From Glandiceps talaboti (lineage: Eukaryota > Hemichordata > Enteropneusta > Spengelidae): a stretch of DNA of 64,000 nt. This document shows positions 45,276 through 58,600 of this stretch, one piece after another. Positions within the stretch are counted from its first letter, which is position 1. The number at the start of each line of letters is the position of its first letter. The stretch covers positions 434,001 through 498,000 of the forward strand of contig NC_135557.1 in NCBI RefSeq assembly GCF_964340395.1, in the 5' to 3' direction. The notes under the pieces were generated by a model, which was not told the DNA's origin, did not search any database, and saw only the letters and a program-made list of their open reading frames with translations. A program made the position numbers and the translations under genes.

Positions 45276-45586
45276 TGACTACAAAAAGTAAAACTAAAAG
45301 TCCAGGTAGAGTTGCATGGGGTAAAAAATTAAGATCGATAGAGTTAAAAGAACCGATAGAAACAAAGGAGTCGATGGAATCAATGAAGGTGACTGAGTTT
45401 TCCTCACAGTCGGACAGATCACAATTTAATAATACTATGATTTTATTAACTCTTGGTTCACTAGTAATTGGGGTAGCTGGTTTATATTATAAAAGAAAGT
45501 GGTTTTTACAATCAGGTGATAAAGAAACTAAACAATTAGTGGCACTGCAACCAGTTGAAAATAATGCTCTGTTTGAAATGGAATGA
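45246..45586 (+). pseudogene. Small Polinton membrane protein, start codon lost
   Basis: About 113 codons open from the duplicated SDTEQTQT start to 45586, with one membrane span (MILLTLGSLVIGVAGLYY). The N-terminal part is basic, with KSPGRVAWGKKLRS. The ATG is present only in the upstream duplicate (45004), which is separated by unrelated frame; the nearest in-frame ATG here is deep in the gene. So translation of the full protein is doubtful. Confidence 0.5.
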
Positions 45587-45587
45587 T

Positions 45588-45687
<100 letters not shown>

Positions 45688-45698
45688 ACAGACTGATC

Positions 45699-45914
45699 AT
45701 GAATGGTCTTTATGATGGTGCAGTTTTATCTGCTTTAACAATAGCTAATAGTTTAATACTTGATAAAACTCTGAAAATGGCTCCAGACAGTCCTAAAACA
45801 AGTGTTTCATTCAAGAACTTTGCTTATCTTGCAATAGCAATAAGTGCGGCAGTATTGGAGAAAGATATGTTTGAACAAAGAAATATGTTACCAGTTGATC
45901 CTTACAAAGGATAA
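45699..45914 (+). CDS. Small Polinton hydrophobic protein
   Basis: 71 codons from ATG 45699, right after the (TA)n tract. Two moderately hydrophobic segments (GAVLSALTIANSLIL and FAYLAIAISAAVL) are separated by a polar loop, and the tail is EQRNMLPVDPYKG. Intact. Likely membrane-associated, no known family. Confidence 0.5.
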   Translation: MNGLYDGAVLSALTIANSLILDKTLKMAPDSPKTSVSFKNFAYLAIAISAAVLEKDMFEQRNMLPVDPYKG

Positions 45915-45955
45915 ATAAAAAGAATAATTTATATATATATCTAAATATATACATA

Positions 45956-46379
45956 ATGGATGCGGCTATTGCGATGATGGTTGGTGGTGCAGTTTGAAAT
46001 GCAACTGCCTTTGTTGGAGCTGGTTATTTAGGTAAGACACTTTCAGGTGAAGGTGTTTCAAAACAAGAACATGAAAAAGAATTAAAGAGACATGATTTAG
46101 CTTTGGAGAATTTCAATAAAGATCGTGAGGTATGGTTGGGAAAGTAATGGATTTTATAGCGAAACAAAAACATTTAGATGTTCATGCGAGACAAAATCTA
46201 GTTCTGACTGATCAAAATTTAAATTTATATCAAGAATATCATCCCCAAACTGAACGTCAATTTAGCGAATATTATCGACCGTCGGAAAATATGAAATTAT
46301 ATCAATATATTTATTTAGCTTGTGGTGGAATATTATTACAAAAAAATATATTTAAATATATAATAAAAAAATACATTTA
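45956..46379 (+). pseudogene. Small Polinton membrane/coil protein, broken
   Basis: ATG 45956; an in-frame TGA after 13 codons (45995-45997). The same frame continues through GAGYLGKTL and a charged helix (EHEKELKRHDLALENF) to a stop at 46145. Coding then continues in another frame (46132-46379: DFIAKQKHLDVHARQNL, QTERQFSEYYRPSENM). One stop plus one frameshift. Function unknown. Confidence 0.45.
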
Positions 46380-46392
46380 AATATATAATAAA

Positions 46393-47029
46393 ATGGAAGT
46401 ATGTAAATTTTGTAAACGGGAAAATGCACCCCGTGATTGTACTAACATTTGCGGTACACTTTGGAAAATCCCATTGTTCTGATTGCTGTGATTCATTGGC
46501 AAAAATTAACTGGTATGATATCATACATTGTAATATATGTAGAAAATTCAATACACCTCTTGACGATATTTGTAAAAACATTTGTGGTAACATCTATGGA
46601 AGGTTCCACTGTTTTAACTGCTGTACTTCGTTTAATAAACCTCTAGATGAAAGCTTTCATGAGCAGAGGAAAAAACAAAATATTTATGATCCAAAAAATC
46701 ATATTAAAAAAGTTTTCAAGAGGTATAATCTAAATTATTATCTTTTATCAGCTGTTACGAGAATATTTTTATCAATCAATAAAATTCATGCAGAGCCGAC
46801 ACGATATCGATCTCTCAACTTTAGTGTGATCATAAAAGCAATTCTATTATACTTAGGAAAATATCAGGAAGCAGCTAAAATACCAGAGTTGAAAACAAAA
46901 GCATTTTCACAGAACCAAATTCTTAAACGATTTTGGGATAAATGGAATGCAGAATATCCAGAGATAAGATTTAGTTGGTGGCGTTTACATCAGCGTCAAA
47001 CATTTTTAAAAATAAAACAATCATTGTAA
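46393..47029 (+). pseudogene. Cys-rich zinc-binding-like Polinton protein, frameshifted
   Basis: From ATG 46393 the text reads VCKFCKRENAPRDCTNICG, with a frameshift near 46460, then HCSDCCDSL. A second unit of the same kind follows: CNICRKFNTPLDDICKNICG then RFHCFNCC. So two Cys4-5 modules stand in tandem, each CxxC...C(x)3CG...HCxxCC. The C-terminal ~110 residues are helical and basic (RFWDKWNAEYPEIRFSWWRL). Position next to the right terminal repeat and Cys pattern suggest nucleic-acid binding; no named domain is recognised. Confidence 0.5.
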
Positions 47030-47045
47030 GTATTTCTTAACTTAC

Positions 47046-47817
<772 letters not shown>

Positions 47818-47844
47818 CTTAACACTGAGTTTCTATATATAAAT

Positions 47845-48270
47845 AATATCATGAACCATACAATTCTAACCCAAATATTTCGAAGAGACTGAGCTCCTCT
47901 TCATCGGTGGGTCTCCAGTTCTGTCAAACAAGTCAAGTTCTGTTACACTTTAAATACTGAAGACAGTGGTTATTGTCATGCAAAATAGTGTTCTTGTCTT
48001 GGACTGGTATGAATATTACACTCAGCCAGCTGTGGAGTACTGGTGACTACTGGTTGCTATGTTACTGTTTTCTATTGATGCCATTGGTGAGTGTGTCTAG
48101 TTTTTTTTATCCATAATGATTCACGTAGTTGACGGTAGGTTTTATCTGGTGTGTAGAGTTTTTCGATTGCTATGATTCTGAAGTGTTTGATTGAGTGAGA
48201 TGGTCCATTGAAGTGAATAAAAAAACTAGACACACTATATATGGGTTAGAACTGTATGGTTCATGATATT
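47845..48270. mobile_element. 426-bp inverted-repeat element
   Basis: Left end AATATCATGAACCATACAAT (29 bp to 47873) is mirrored at 48242-48270 with one mismatch. A second internal inverted pair (GTGTGTCTAGTTTTTTT near 48093 and AAAAAAACTAGACACAC near 48220) lies near the right side. Non-coding; family unknown. It could be a MITE or the terminal part of a larger element. Confidence 0.7.
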
Positions 48271-48426
48271 ATATATATATATACAATTATCCTTAGCTCC
48301 CTGTGTACGCATGTTGAGCACTCTCCGATACTGACCACAACTCAAAATGGAAAAAGTTTTTTTTGTATATAATTCGCTCTACTACCCGTATTGAGCACTT
48401 TTATGTGGTTTTATCTACATCCAGTC

Positions 48427-48430
<4 letters not shown>

Positions 48431-48506
<76 letters not shown>
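48431..48506. repeat. (TA)n microsatellite upstream of host exon 5
   Basis: About 76 bp of TA dinucleotides, 110 bp before exon 5. Confidence 0.95.
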
Positions 48507-48509
<3 letters not shown>

Positions 48510-48616
48510 AATATTTGATCGAATTGTACGAAATGGTGTTTTAATTGTGTTTTTGTCATGCCACAATGAAATATTTGTTACTATTCCTTTGTAACAATAG
48601 TCTTCTATCATCAAAG

Positions 48617-48921
48617 GCTCTAAAATTGACACTGGTAGACGATCAAAGTCAACATCTTCGATGGATTGTCTAAAACTTCCAGACATATTTGACCCAAATT
48701 CAATTATGATGTCGGAAAGTTTTCGGTCCTTATCAAGTCGAGATACAAGGCATATGGCACTGAGTTCATCCAGGGGTTACAGGCGGCCGGATGACACTAG
48801 AACACTGGCTGAATATCTTCGTAAAGAGAAGACAACGTTGTCAAGCATCAGCCGACTGTCTGTATCTGATATATCAGACGCAATGTCCATTTCTACAAGT
48901 AGAACATATCACAGGTCATCG
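48617..48921 (+). CDS. Host gene exon 5, Ser/Arg-rich insert of the cNMP-binding protein
   Basis: 305 bp, phase 1 in and phase 0 out, donor CG|GTAAGA. The text is SKIDTGRRSKSTSS, KLPDIFDPNSIMM, SSRGYRRPDDTRTLAEYL and SSISRLSVSDISDAMSIS: a low-complexity, phosphorylation-prone insert between beta strands of the domain. Two acceptors are possible. AG at 48599-48600 would give phase 0 and clash with exon 4. AG at 48615-48616 gives phase 1 and joins exon 4 exactly; I chose it. The frame is closed by TAG at 48598, so coding cannot extend upstream. Confidence 0.8.
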
Positions 48922-48949
48922 GTAAGATTACAATTCTCCTAGCATTATT

Positions 48950-51100
48950 TTTAGCTCCCAAAGGGCGAAGCCTGACGGGGGTTACTACGTTGTGTCCAGT
49001 CCATCCGTCCGTCAGTCCTTCCTCCACCTCTATCTCCAATATGCATGCGCCAATTTCAACCAAACCTGGCACAAATGTCAGATATTATAGAGGACATATG
49101 CACGTCTACTTCCTTTGTTCTCGAGGGGCATTCTATATAATATAGCATCCATTTCATGCAAATTTTACTCCAGGGGAAGGCAATATCTAGATATTGCCCT
49201 GCACCAGAGCAAACACGTGTACTGAAGAAAGCACAAACAAACGAATATATTATGACAGGAGCATGACATGCGACTTTAATACTGTTAAATTACTAATTAC
49301 ATGATCATTTTTTCGTTACTTTGAAAGAAAAACTTCCATTTTCTGGTATTACAACTTCAACTTGTACGTAATTGACTTTACTTTCTTGTTCGGTTTCATT
49401 TCTTCCACTCGCGCTTTCTACCACGATGTCACACTTTGTTTGACTGCTGTTTTTGGTGTGCGAGGTCTTAGGTATTTTTTAAGCCTTTCCTTGAAGCACA
49501 TTGCTCACCTCAAACTGCTGCTCCATGCTGGTACGCAGTAAAAGTACAGAGAATATAGCCATTTTAATGAAATATATCAACATTACAGAACTTCAGTTTT
49601 CGATTCTGTGAAGGATATACAAATGTAGTTAATACATTAAATTATAATAGTTTGACATGCAATTTGACATTTAGCAGTAGGTTGTCCGGTACTGTCATTG
49701 TTCAGTTATGTTAGTAGTTCTTGTGCAGTATCAGTTTTACAGGCTACGTATTACGTATACTTGGTTCAATGTTGGTTTGACATTTCTTATTCAATTAAGT
49801 ATGACTACCAGTGTACCTTGTAGGATCTGACAGCACAGCTTCGATGTCCTGTTTTTTCGACAGTGAGCTGCTAGTCTACCCCATCGTTATATAGACGTGT
49901 GGCGGCAGCTGCCCTCAAACTGTATTTCGGCATCACTTTTTATGTTTAAACGAGAGGTATTAGAATCACTATTGAGTACATTAGAGGGTGTCGGCTCGGT
50001 ATGAGCGAGTGGGACAGACTTGGACAAACCTGACAGAATGGCAGTTTCTTCAAATGCCGACTCTTACTTTTCTCCTTCGAGAAGTTCGTCGAAATCCTGA
50101 AAGAGGCAGTCATCCTCGTTCGCATCTTGTTGCATTTCAGCTTCTTCTTTGAAAGTATTTTGAGTTTTGTATAACTCTACGTCGCTGTCTGACATCTTTC
50201 CCCCTCGAAGACAGTGAAGTGAATGACGTGGCACATGGAAATCTGCAGAGTATTAACATTTGTGTATGTCTAGCACGTGACAACTCTAAACCAATAAAAT
50301 TAACTGAATACATGTGTGCATATTAAGGTCGTTAATTGTCCAACTCACAAGCGCTACATCGTTCCCGATTGGTTAATATTTGCACCAGGTGCTGTTGACG
50401 TTTTGTAAGCCGGATAATGCGACTCGTGTCGTGCAATTGTTGAGATACTGACCTCCACTCGGGCTTACAACCCTCACAACATGTTGGTCAGTATCTCAAC
50501 TATTGCACTCCACTCATGCATTAGCCTATACTTACAACCCTACAACAACAGCGAAATGGCAGCCATACATGTCGTAAAAAATCACACTTTGCCCAATAAC
50601 TCTTGAAGTTTAACAGATAGAGACCTCATTCAAGTGTCTTCACCGATGTTATCAATCATGAGCTTTTTAATGAAACATTGATCTTTCACCTTGACCTCCA
50701 TCTTCAAGGTCAGATAGCCAAATTAGTGTCAAAGTATGTATGTATGTCTCTGAGATGCATCGACTGATTTCAACCAAACCTTGTACAAATGTCAGATCCT
50801 ATAATCTGCATATACACATCACTTCGTTTCACAACCTAGTACCTCAATGATAACAGCAAAATGGCGGCCATATTTGTTGTAAATATTCACATTTTGGCCG
50901 ATAACTCTTGAAGTTTAACAGATAGAGACACTATTCAAGTGCCTTTCTCGTGGTATCAATGATGAGCTTTCTAATGACACACTGGCTTTTGACCCTGACC
51001 TTCATCTTCAGGAACAAATAGCTATGCCTTCCTAATTTGAAATCATTCAGATAATATGAATATTAAAGTTAATGTGCCTGAAATAGTCAAGGATCTACAC
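48950..51100 (+). mobile_element. Dispersed non-coding repeat with an insertion
   Basis: The start CTCCCAAAGGGCGAAGCCTG and phrases such as TTTCAACCAAACCT(G)GGCACAAATGTCAG recur at about 49048 and 50769. AATAACTCTTGAAGTTTAACAGATAGAGAC recurs at about 50595 and 50900 in a ~300-bp period. Between them (about 49170-50560) is different DNA containing a 20-bp palindrome and a hairpin, probably a later insertion. A 42-codon minus frame there (50195 down; MSDSDVELYK) looks like a dead gene fragment. Confidence 0.6.
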
Positions 51101-52659
51101 ATAACAGATAAGAAATGAACAACCCTTTCAGGTGTTGTTAGTGTATCTTTTTGATTGCCTTTAAGGCCATGCCATAGTTGTTGTCCTTTTGAACTGAAAG
51201 CCTGCGACATAATGTACAAAATAAAGAACTTGTTGTAGTCACTACAAGAAATACTGTTTTGAGGGATATGTCTTCCAAGAAGACTTGTATATATTAAATA
51301 TTATATATTATATAGTTACACGACGCTTGCAATTCGTATTTACAAAAATTGTGATTTCAGATAAAATAATGGATGGCCAGTTTGCGTACCTCTAAGTCCT
51401 CTGTTTTAAAGTAAATTATTTGTTGCTATTATTTAAAGAAAAAAGAAAAAAACGGTGAATGTGATGCGTGAATGTGATCTCCGACAAGCACAATTGTTAA
51501 AATTTGATTTGAATATGACAAATCAAATCGGTATATGACTTGACCACTTAACAAATGTCATGCATTGATATAAGATTGACTGATTGACTGACCTCTGTTA
51601 GCTTTGTACTCAAATTGAAGTAGGTCGATAATATTCTTTTGAGTTGAGTTAGGGAGCGATCAGGTTTTAAGGACGGGGGGCGGGAAATCGGAGGCCCACC
51701 TTAATTTGGGACTCAAAGAAGAGGGGGGGTCATTATTTTTACAAAGTGAATTAGGGGGGGGGGTCACCTTATTTTCAACAACTGAACGAAATCATGAACC
51801 ACCCTGCTATACTTAAATTTAAATTTCCATACAACAAATGTATGTGCATACAATCACATTCTTGTCTGTGATACAATAAACCATAGACAATGGCTATACG
51901 TTCAAATATAACATAAACTCTTTTGTCTCTTGATACATCCCAAGCATATGACATGGAGTCATAACATTGCACCTTTTGTTTTGTTAGAAATGACTTCTCA
52001 ATATTGCAGGCCATGAGTTGCATTGTGTCATCATGTGATATAAAAACTTGTAAGTGTAGCTATACACGTAACACATAAGAAATGAAATACATTGAAATTT
52101 ACTGGATGGACTGACTCTAAAATATGTGCCTCCATTGACCTGAACATGTTGAATTGCAAATAAACATAGCCAATAGAGACACACTTTCAAATAATTTAAT
52201 GAATTTGTATCTCTAAATGTTTTTTCTACTTGATCTTCTTTTTATTATTATCATTTGTGTCAATATGACTTGAAATGATTTAAACTTTTGAAACCCTACA
52301 ATTAGTGATACTTTTATGATATAACTAAGTTGAGTTTTATTTCTGAATGGTGCTCTAAATGGCCTCCAAATGGGGTTTTTCAAAAGCTCTAACCCCCCCC
52401 CCCCTCCCTCGCACTTGTATAGCAGGCATGCATGCTCCTAACGTAATTCACTCAATCTAAGAGATATCCTAGAACTTTTGGTTACTGCACATGCATGAAC
52501 AGACAATCATACTTCTCAGAGGGTTCCTGTCTAAAGGGCTCTATACATGTGAAGCAATGGATTTTGGACAGTACAGCGATTTACCAGATACACTTAAAAA
52601 TTACTGTAAATGCAACTAGTAAAATTAACTATGCATTGTGATGTATTGTGCTTTAAGAA
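51101..52659. other. Intron 5 sequence, no gene seen
   Basis: Unique AT-rich DNA. At 51649 TTAGGGAGCGATCAGGTTTT with G-rich runs resembles one end of another MITE, but no matching right end was found. Minus-strand frames at 51775-52190 have no motif or splice support. Confidence 0.5.
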
Positions 52660-55600
52660 TCTAGAGGTGTTAGTGCCCCTTTATGGTAATATTTTGTGTT
52701 AGTGCCCCTTTATGGTAATATTTAGTGTTAGTGCCCCTTTATGGTAATATTTGGTGTTAGTGCCCCTTTATGGTAATATTTGGTGTTAGTGCCCCTTTAT
52801 GGTAATATTTAGTGTTAGTGCCCCTTTATGGTAATATTTGGTGTCAGTGCCCCTTTATGGTAATATTTGGTGTTAGTGCAGCTTTATGGTAATATTTGGT
52901 GTTAGTGCCCCTTTATGGTAATATTTGGTGTTAGTGCCCCTTTATGGTAATATTTGGTGTTAGTGCCCCTTTATGGTAATATTTGGTGTTAGTGCCCTTT
53001 ATGGTAATATTTGGTGGTAGTGCCCCTCTATGGTAATATTTGGTATTAGTGCCCCTTTATGGTAATATTTGGTGTTAGTGCAGCTTTATGGTAATATTTA
53101 GTGCTAGTGCCCCTTTATGGTAATATTTGGTGTTAGTGCCCCTTTATGGTAATATTTGGTGTTAGTGCAGCTTTATGGTAATATTTGGTGTTAGTGCAGC
53201 TTTATGGTAATATTTGGTGTTAGTGCAGCTTTATGGTAATATTTGGTGTTAGTGCCCCTTTATGGTAATATTTGGTGTTAGTGCCCCTTTATGGTAATAT
53301 TTGGTGTTAGTGCCCCTTTATGGTAATATTTGGTGGTAGTGCCCCTTTATGGTAATATTTGGTATTAGTGCCCCTTTATGGTAATATTTGGTGTTAGTGC
53401 AGCTTTATGGTAATATTTGGTGTTAGTGCCCCTTTATGGTAATATTTGGTGTTAGTGCACCTTTATGGTAATATTTGGTGCTGGTGCAGCTTTATGGTAA
53501 TATTTGGTGTTAGTGCAGCTTTATGGTAATATTTAGTGTTAGTGCCCCTTTATTGTAATATTTGGTGTTAGTGCCCCTTTATGGTAATATTTGGTGTTAG
53601 TGCAGCTTTATGGTAATATTTGGTGTTAGTGCCCCTTTATGGTAATATTTGGTGTTAGTGCCCCTTTATGGTAATATTTGGTGTTAGTGCAGCTTTATGG
53701 TAATATTTGGTGTTAGTGCAGCTTTATTGTAATATTTGGTGTTAGTGCCCCTTTATGGTAATATTTGGTGTTAGTGCAGCTTTATGGTAATATTTAGTGT
53801 CAGTGCAGCTTTATGGTAATATTTGGTGTTAGTGCCCCTTTATGGTAATATTTGGTGTTAGTGCCCCTTTATGGTAATATTTTGTGTTAGTGCCCCTTTA
53901 TGGTAATATTTTGTGTTAGTCCAGCTTTATGGTAATATTTGGTGTTAGTGCAGCTTTATGGTAATATTTGGTGTTAGTGCCCCTTTATGGTAATATTTGG
54001 TGTTAGTGCCCCTTTATGGTAATATTTTGTGTTAGTCCAGCTTCATGGTAATATTTTGTGTTAGTGCCCCTTTATGGTAATATTTGGTGTTAGTGCCCCT
54101 TTATGGTAATATTTGGTGTTAGTGCCCCTTTATGGTAATATTTGGTGTTAGAGCAGCTTTATGGTAATATTTTGTGTTAGTGCCCCTTTATGGTAATATT
54201 TGGTGTTAGTGCCCCTTTATGGTAATATTTGGTGTTAGTGCCCCTTTATGGTAATATTTGGTGTTAGTGCCCCTTTATGGTAATATTTGGTGTTAGTGCC
54301 CCTTTATGGTAATATTTTGTGTTAGTGCCCCTTTATGGTATTATTTGGTGTTAGGGCCCCTTTATGGTAATATTTGGTGTTAGTGCAGCTTTATGGTAAT
54401 ATTTAGTGTTAGTGCCCCTTTATGGTAATATTTGGTGTTAGTGCCCCTTTATGGTAATATTTGGTGTTAGTGCCCCTTTATGGTAATATTTGGTGGTAGT
54501 GCCCCTTTATGGTAATATTTGGTATTAGTGCCCCTTTATGGTAATATTTGGTGTTAGTGCAGCTTTATGGTAATATTTGGTGTTAGTGCCCCTTTATGGT
54601 AATATTTGGTGTTAGTGCCCCTTTATGGTAATATTTGGTGCTGGTGCAGCTTTATGGTAATATTTGGTGTTAGTGCAGCTTTATGGTAATATTTAGTGTT
54701 AGTGCCCCTTTATTGTAATATTTGGTGTTAGTGCCCCTTTATGGTAATATTTGGTGTTAGTGCAGCTTTATGGTAATATTTGGTGTTAGTGCCCCTTTAT
54801 GGTAATATTTGGTGTTAGTGCCCCTTTATGGTAATATTTGGTGTTAGTGCAGCTTTATGGTAATATTTGGTGTTAGTGCAGCTTTATTGTAATATTTAGT
54901 GTCAGTGCAGCTTTATGGTAATATTTGGTGTTAGTGCCCCTTTATGGTAATATTTGGTGTTAGTGCCCCTTTATGGTAATATTTTGTGTTAGTGCCCCTT
55001 TATGGTAATATTTTGTGTTAGTCCAGCTTTATGGTAATATTTGGTGTTAGTGCAGCTTTATGGTAATATTTGGTGTTAGTGCCCCTTTATGGTAATATTT
55101 GGTGTTAGTGCCCCTTTATGGTAATATTTTGTGTTAGTCCAGCTTCATGGTAATATTTTGTGTTAGTGCCCCTTTATGGTAATATTTGGTGTTAGTGCCC
55201 CTTTATGGTAATATTTGGTGTTAGTGCCCCTTTATGGTAATATTTGGTGTTAGAGCAGCTTTATGGTAATATTTTGTGTTAGTGCCCCTTTATGGTAATA
55301 TTTGGTGTTAGTGCCCCTTTATGGTAATATTTGGTGTTAGTGCCCCTTTATGGTAATATTTGGTGTTAGTGCCCCTTTATGGTAATATTTGGTGTTAGTG
55401 CCCCTTTATGGTAATATTTTGTGTTAGTGCCCCTTTATGGTATTATTTGGTGTTAGGGCCCCTTTATGGTAATATTTGGTGTTAGTGCAGCTTTATGGTA
55501 ATATTTAGTGTTAGTGCCCCTTTATGGTAATATTTGGTGTTAGTGCAGCTTTATGGTAATATTTGGTGTTAGTGCCCCTTTATGGTAATATTTGGTGTTA

Positions 55601-58600
55601 GTGCCCCTTTATGGTAATATTTGGTGTTAGTGCATCTTTATGGTAATATTTGGTATTAGTGCCCCTTTATGGTAATATTTATTGTTAGTGCCCCTTTATG
55701 GTAATATTTGGTGTTAGTGCCCCTTTATGGTAATATTTGGTGTTAGTGGAGCTTTATGGTAATATTTGGTGTTAGTGCAGCTTTATGGTAATATTTGGTG
55801 TTAGTGCCCCTTTATGGTAGTATTTAGTGTCAGTGCCCCTTTATGGTAATATTTGGTGTTAGTGCCCCTTTATGGTAATATTTGGTGTTAGTGCCCCTTT
55901 ATGGTAATATCTGGTGTTAGTGCCCCTTTATGGTAATATCTGGTGTTAGTGCCCCTTTATGGTAATATCTGGTGTTAGTGCCCCTTTATGGTTATATTTG
56001 GTATTAGTGCAGCTTTATGGTAATATTTAGTGTTAGTGCCCCTTTATGGTAATATTTGGTGTTAGTGCAGCTTTATGGTAATATTTAGTGTTAGTGCAGC
56101 TTTATGGTAATATTTGGTGTTAGTGCCCCTTTATGGTAATATTTAGTGTTAGTGCAGCTTTATGGTAATATTTGGTGTTAGTGCCCCTTTATGGTAATAT
56201 TTGGTGTTAGTGCAGCTTTATGGTAATATTTGGTGTTAGTGCCCCTTTATGGTAATATTTGGTGTTAGTGCCCCTTTATGGTAATATTTGGTGTTAGTCC
56301 AGCTTTATGGTAATATTTGGTGTTAGTGCCCCTTTATGGTAATATTTGGTGTTAGTACAGCTTGATGGTAATGTTTTGTGTTAGTGTCCCTTTATGGTAA
56401 TATTTTGTGTTAGTGCCCCTTGATGGTAATATTTGGTGTTAGTGCCCCTTTATGGTAATATTTAGTGTTAGTGCCCCTTTATGGTAATATTTGGTGTTAG
56501 TGCCCCTTTATGGTAATATTTGGTGTTAGTGCCCCTTTATGGTAATATTTAGTGTTAGTGCCCCTTTATGGTAATATTTGGTGTCAGTGCCCCTTTATGG
56601 TAATATTTGGTGTTAGTGCAGCTTTATGGTAATATTTGGTGTTAGTGCCCCTTTATGGTAATATTTGGTGGTAGTGCCCCTCTATGGTAATATTTGGTAT
56701 TAGTGCCCCTTTATGGTAATATTTGGTGTTAGTGCAGCTTTATGGTAATATTTAGTGTTAGTGCCCCTTTATGGTAATATTTGGTGTTAGTGCCCCTTTA
56801 TGGTAATATTTGGTGTTAGTGCAGCTTTATGGTAATATTTGGTGTTAGTGCAGCTTTATGGTAATATTTGGTGTTAGTGCAGCTTTATGGTAATATTTGG
56901 TGTTAGTGCCCCTTTATGGTAATATTTGGTGTTAGTGCCCCTTTATGGTAATATTTGGTGTTAGTGCCCCTTTATGGTAATATTTGGTGGTAGTGCCCCT
57001 TTATGGTAATATTTGGTATTAGTGCCCCTTTATGGTAATATTTGGTGTTAGTGCAGCTTTATGGTAATATTTGGTGTTAGTGCCCCTTTATGGTAATATT
57101 TTGTGTTAGTGCCCCTTTATGGTAATATTTTGTGTTAGTGCCCCTTTATGGTAATATTTAGTGTTAGTGCCCCTTTATGGTAATATTTGGTGTTAGTGCC
57201 CCTTTATGGTAATATTTGGTGTTAGTGCCCCTTTATGGTAATATTTAGTGTTAGTGCCCCTTTATGGTAATATTTAGTGTTAGTGCCCCTTTATGGTAAT
57301 ATTTGGTGTCAGTGCCCCTTTATGGTAATATTTGGTGTTAGTGCAGCTTTATGGTAATATTTGGTGTTAGTGCCCCTTTATGGTAATATTTGGTGGTAGT
57401 GCCCCTCTATGGTAATATTTGGTATTAGTGCCCCTTTATGGTAATATTTGGTGTTAGTGCAGCTTTATGGTAATATTTGGTGTTAGTGCAGCTTTATGGT
57501 AATATTTGGTGTTAGTGCCCCTTTATGGTAGTATTTAGTGTCAGTGCCCCTTTATGGTAATATTTGGTGTTAGTGCCCCTTTATGGTAATATTTGGTGTT
57601 AGTGCCCCTTTATGGTAATATCTGGTGTTAGTGCCCCTTTATGGTAATATCTGGTGTTAGTGCCCCTTTATGGTAATATCTGGTGTTAGTGCCCCTTTAT
57701 GGTTATATTTGGTATTAGTGCAGCTTTATGGTAATATTTAGTGTTAGTGCCCCTTTATGGTAATATTTGGTGTTAGTGCAGCTTTATGGTAATATTTAGT
57801 GTTAGTGCAGCTTTATGGTAATATTTGGTGTTAGTGCCCCTTTATGGTAATATTTAGTGTTAGTGCAGCTTTATGGTAATATTTGGTGTTAGTGCCCCTT
57901 TATGGTAATATTTGGTGTTAGTGCAGCTTTATGGTAATATTTGGTGTTAGTGCCCCTTTATGGTAATATTTGGTGTTAGTGCCCCTTTATGGTAATATTT
58001 GGTGTTAGTCCAGCTTTATGGTAATATTTGGTGTTAGTGCCCCTTTATGGTAATATTTGGTGTTAGTACAGCTTGATGGTAATGTTTTGTGTTAGTGTCC
58101 CTTTATGGTAATATTTTGTGTTAGTGCCCCTTGATGGTAATATTTGGTGTTAGTGCCCCTTTATGGTAATATTTAGTGTTAGTGCCCCTTTATGGTAATA
58201 TTTGGTGTTAGTGCCCCTTTATGGTAATATTTGGTGTTAGTGCCCCTTTATGGTAATATTTAGTGTTAGTGCCCCTTTATGGTAATATTTGGTGTTAGTG
58301 CAGCTTTATGGTAATATTTGGTGTTAGTGCCCCTTTATGGTAATATTTGGTGGTAGTGCCCCTCTATGGTAATATTTGGTATTAGTGCCCCTTTATGGTA
58401 ATATTTGGTGTTAGTGCAGCTTTATGGTAATATTTAGTGTTAGTGCCCCTTTATGGTAATATTTGGTGTTAGTGCCCCTTTATGGTAATATTTGGTGTTA
58501 GTGCAGCTTTATGGTAATATTTGGTGTTAGTGCAGCTTTATGGTAATATTTGGTGTTAGTGCAGCTTTATGGTAATATTTGGTGTTAGTGCCCCTTTATG

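Noticed and set aside
48301-48420. Extra host exon before exon 5
   Set aside because: A TCCTTAG acceptor-like site exists near 48295, but the required phase meets a stop within 13 codons.
51649-52400. Complete MITE beginning TTAGGGAGCG
   Set aside because: No complementary right end with matching 3-bp flank could be found in the following 3 kb.
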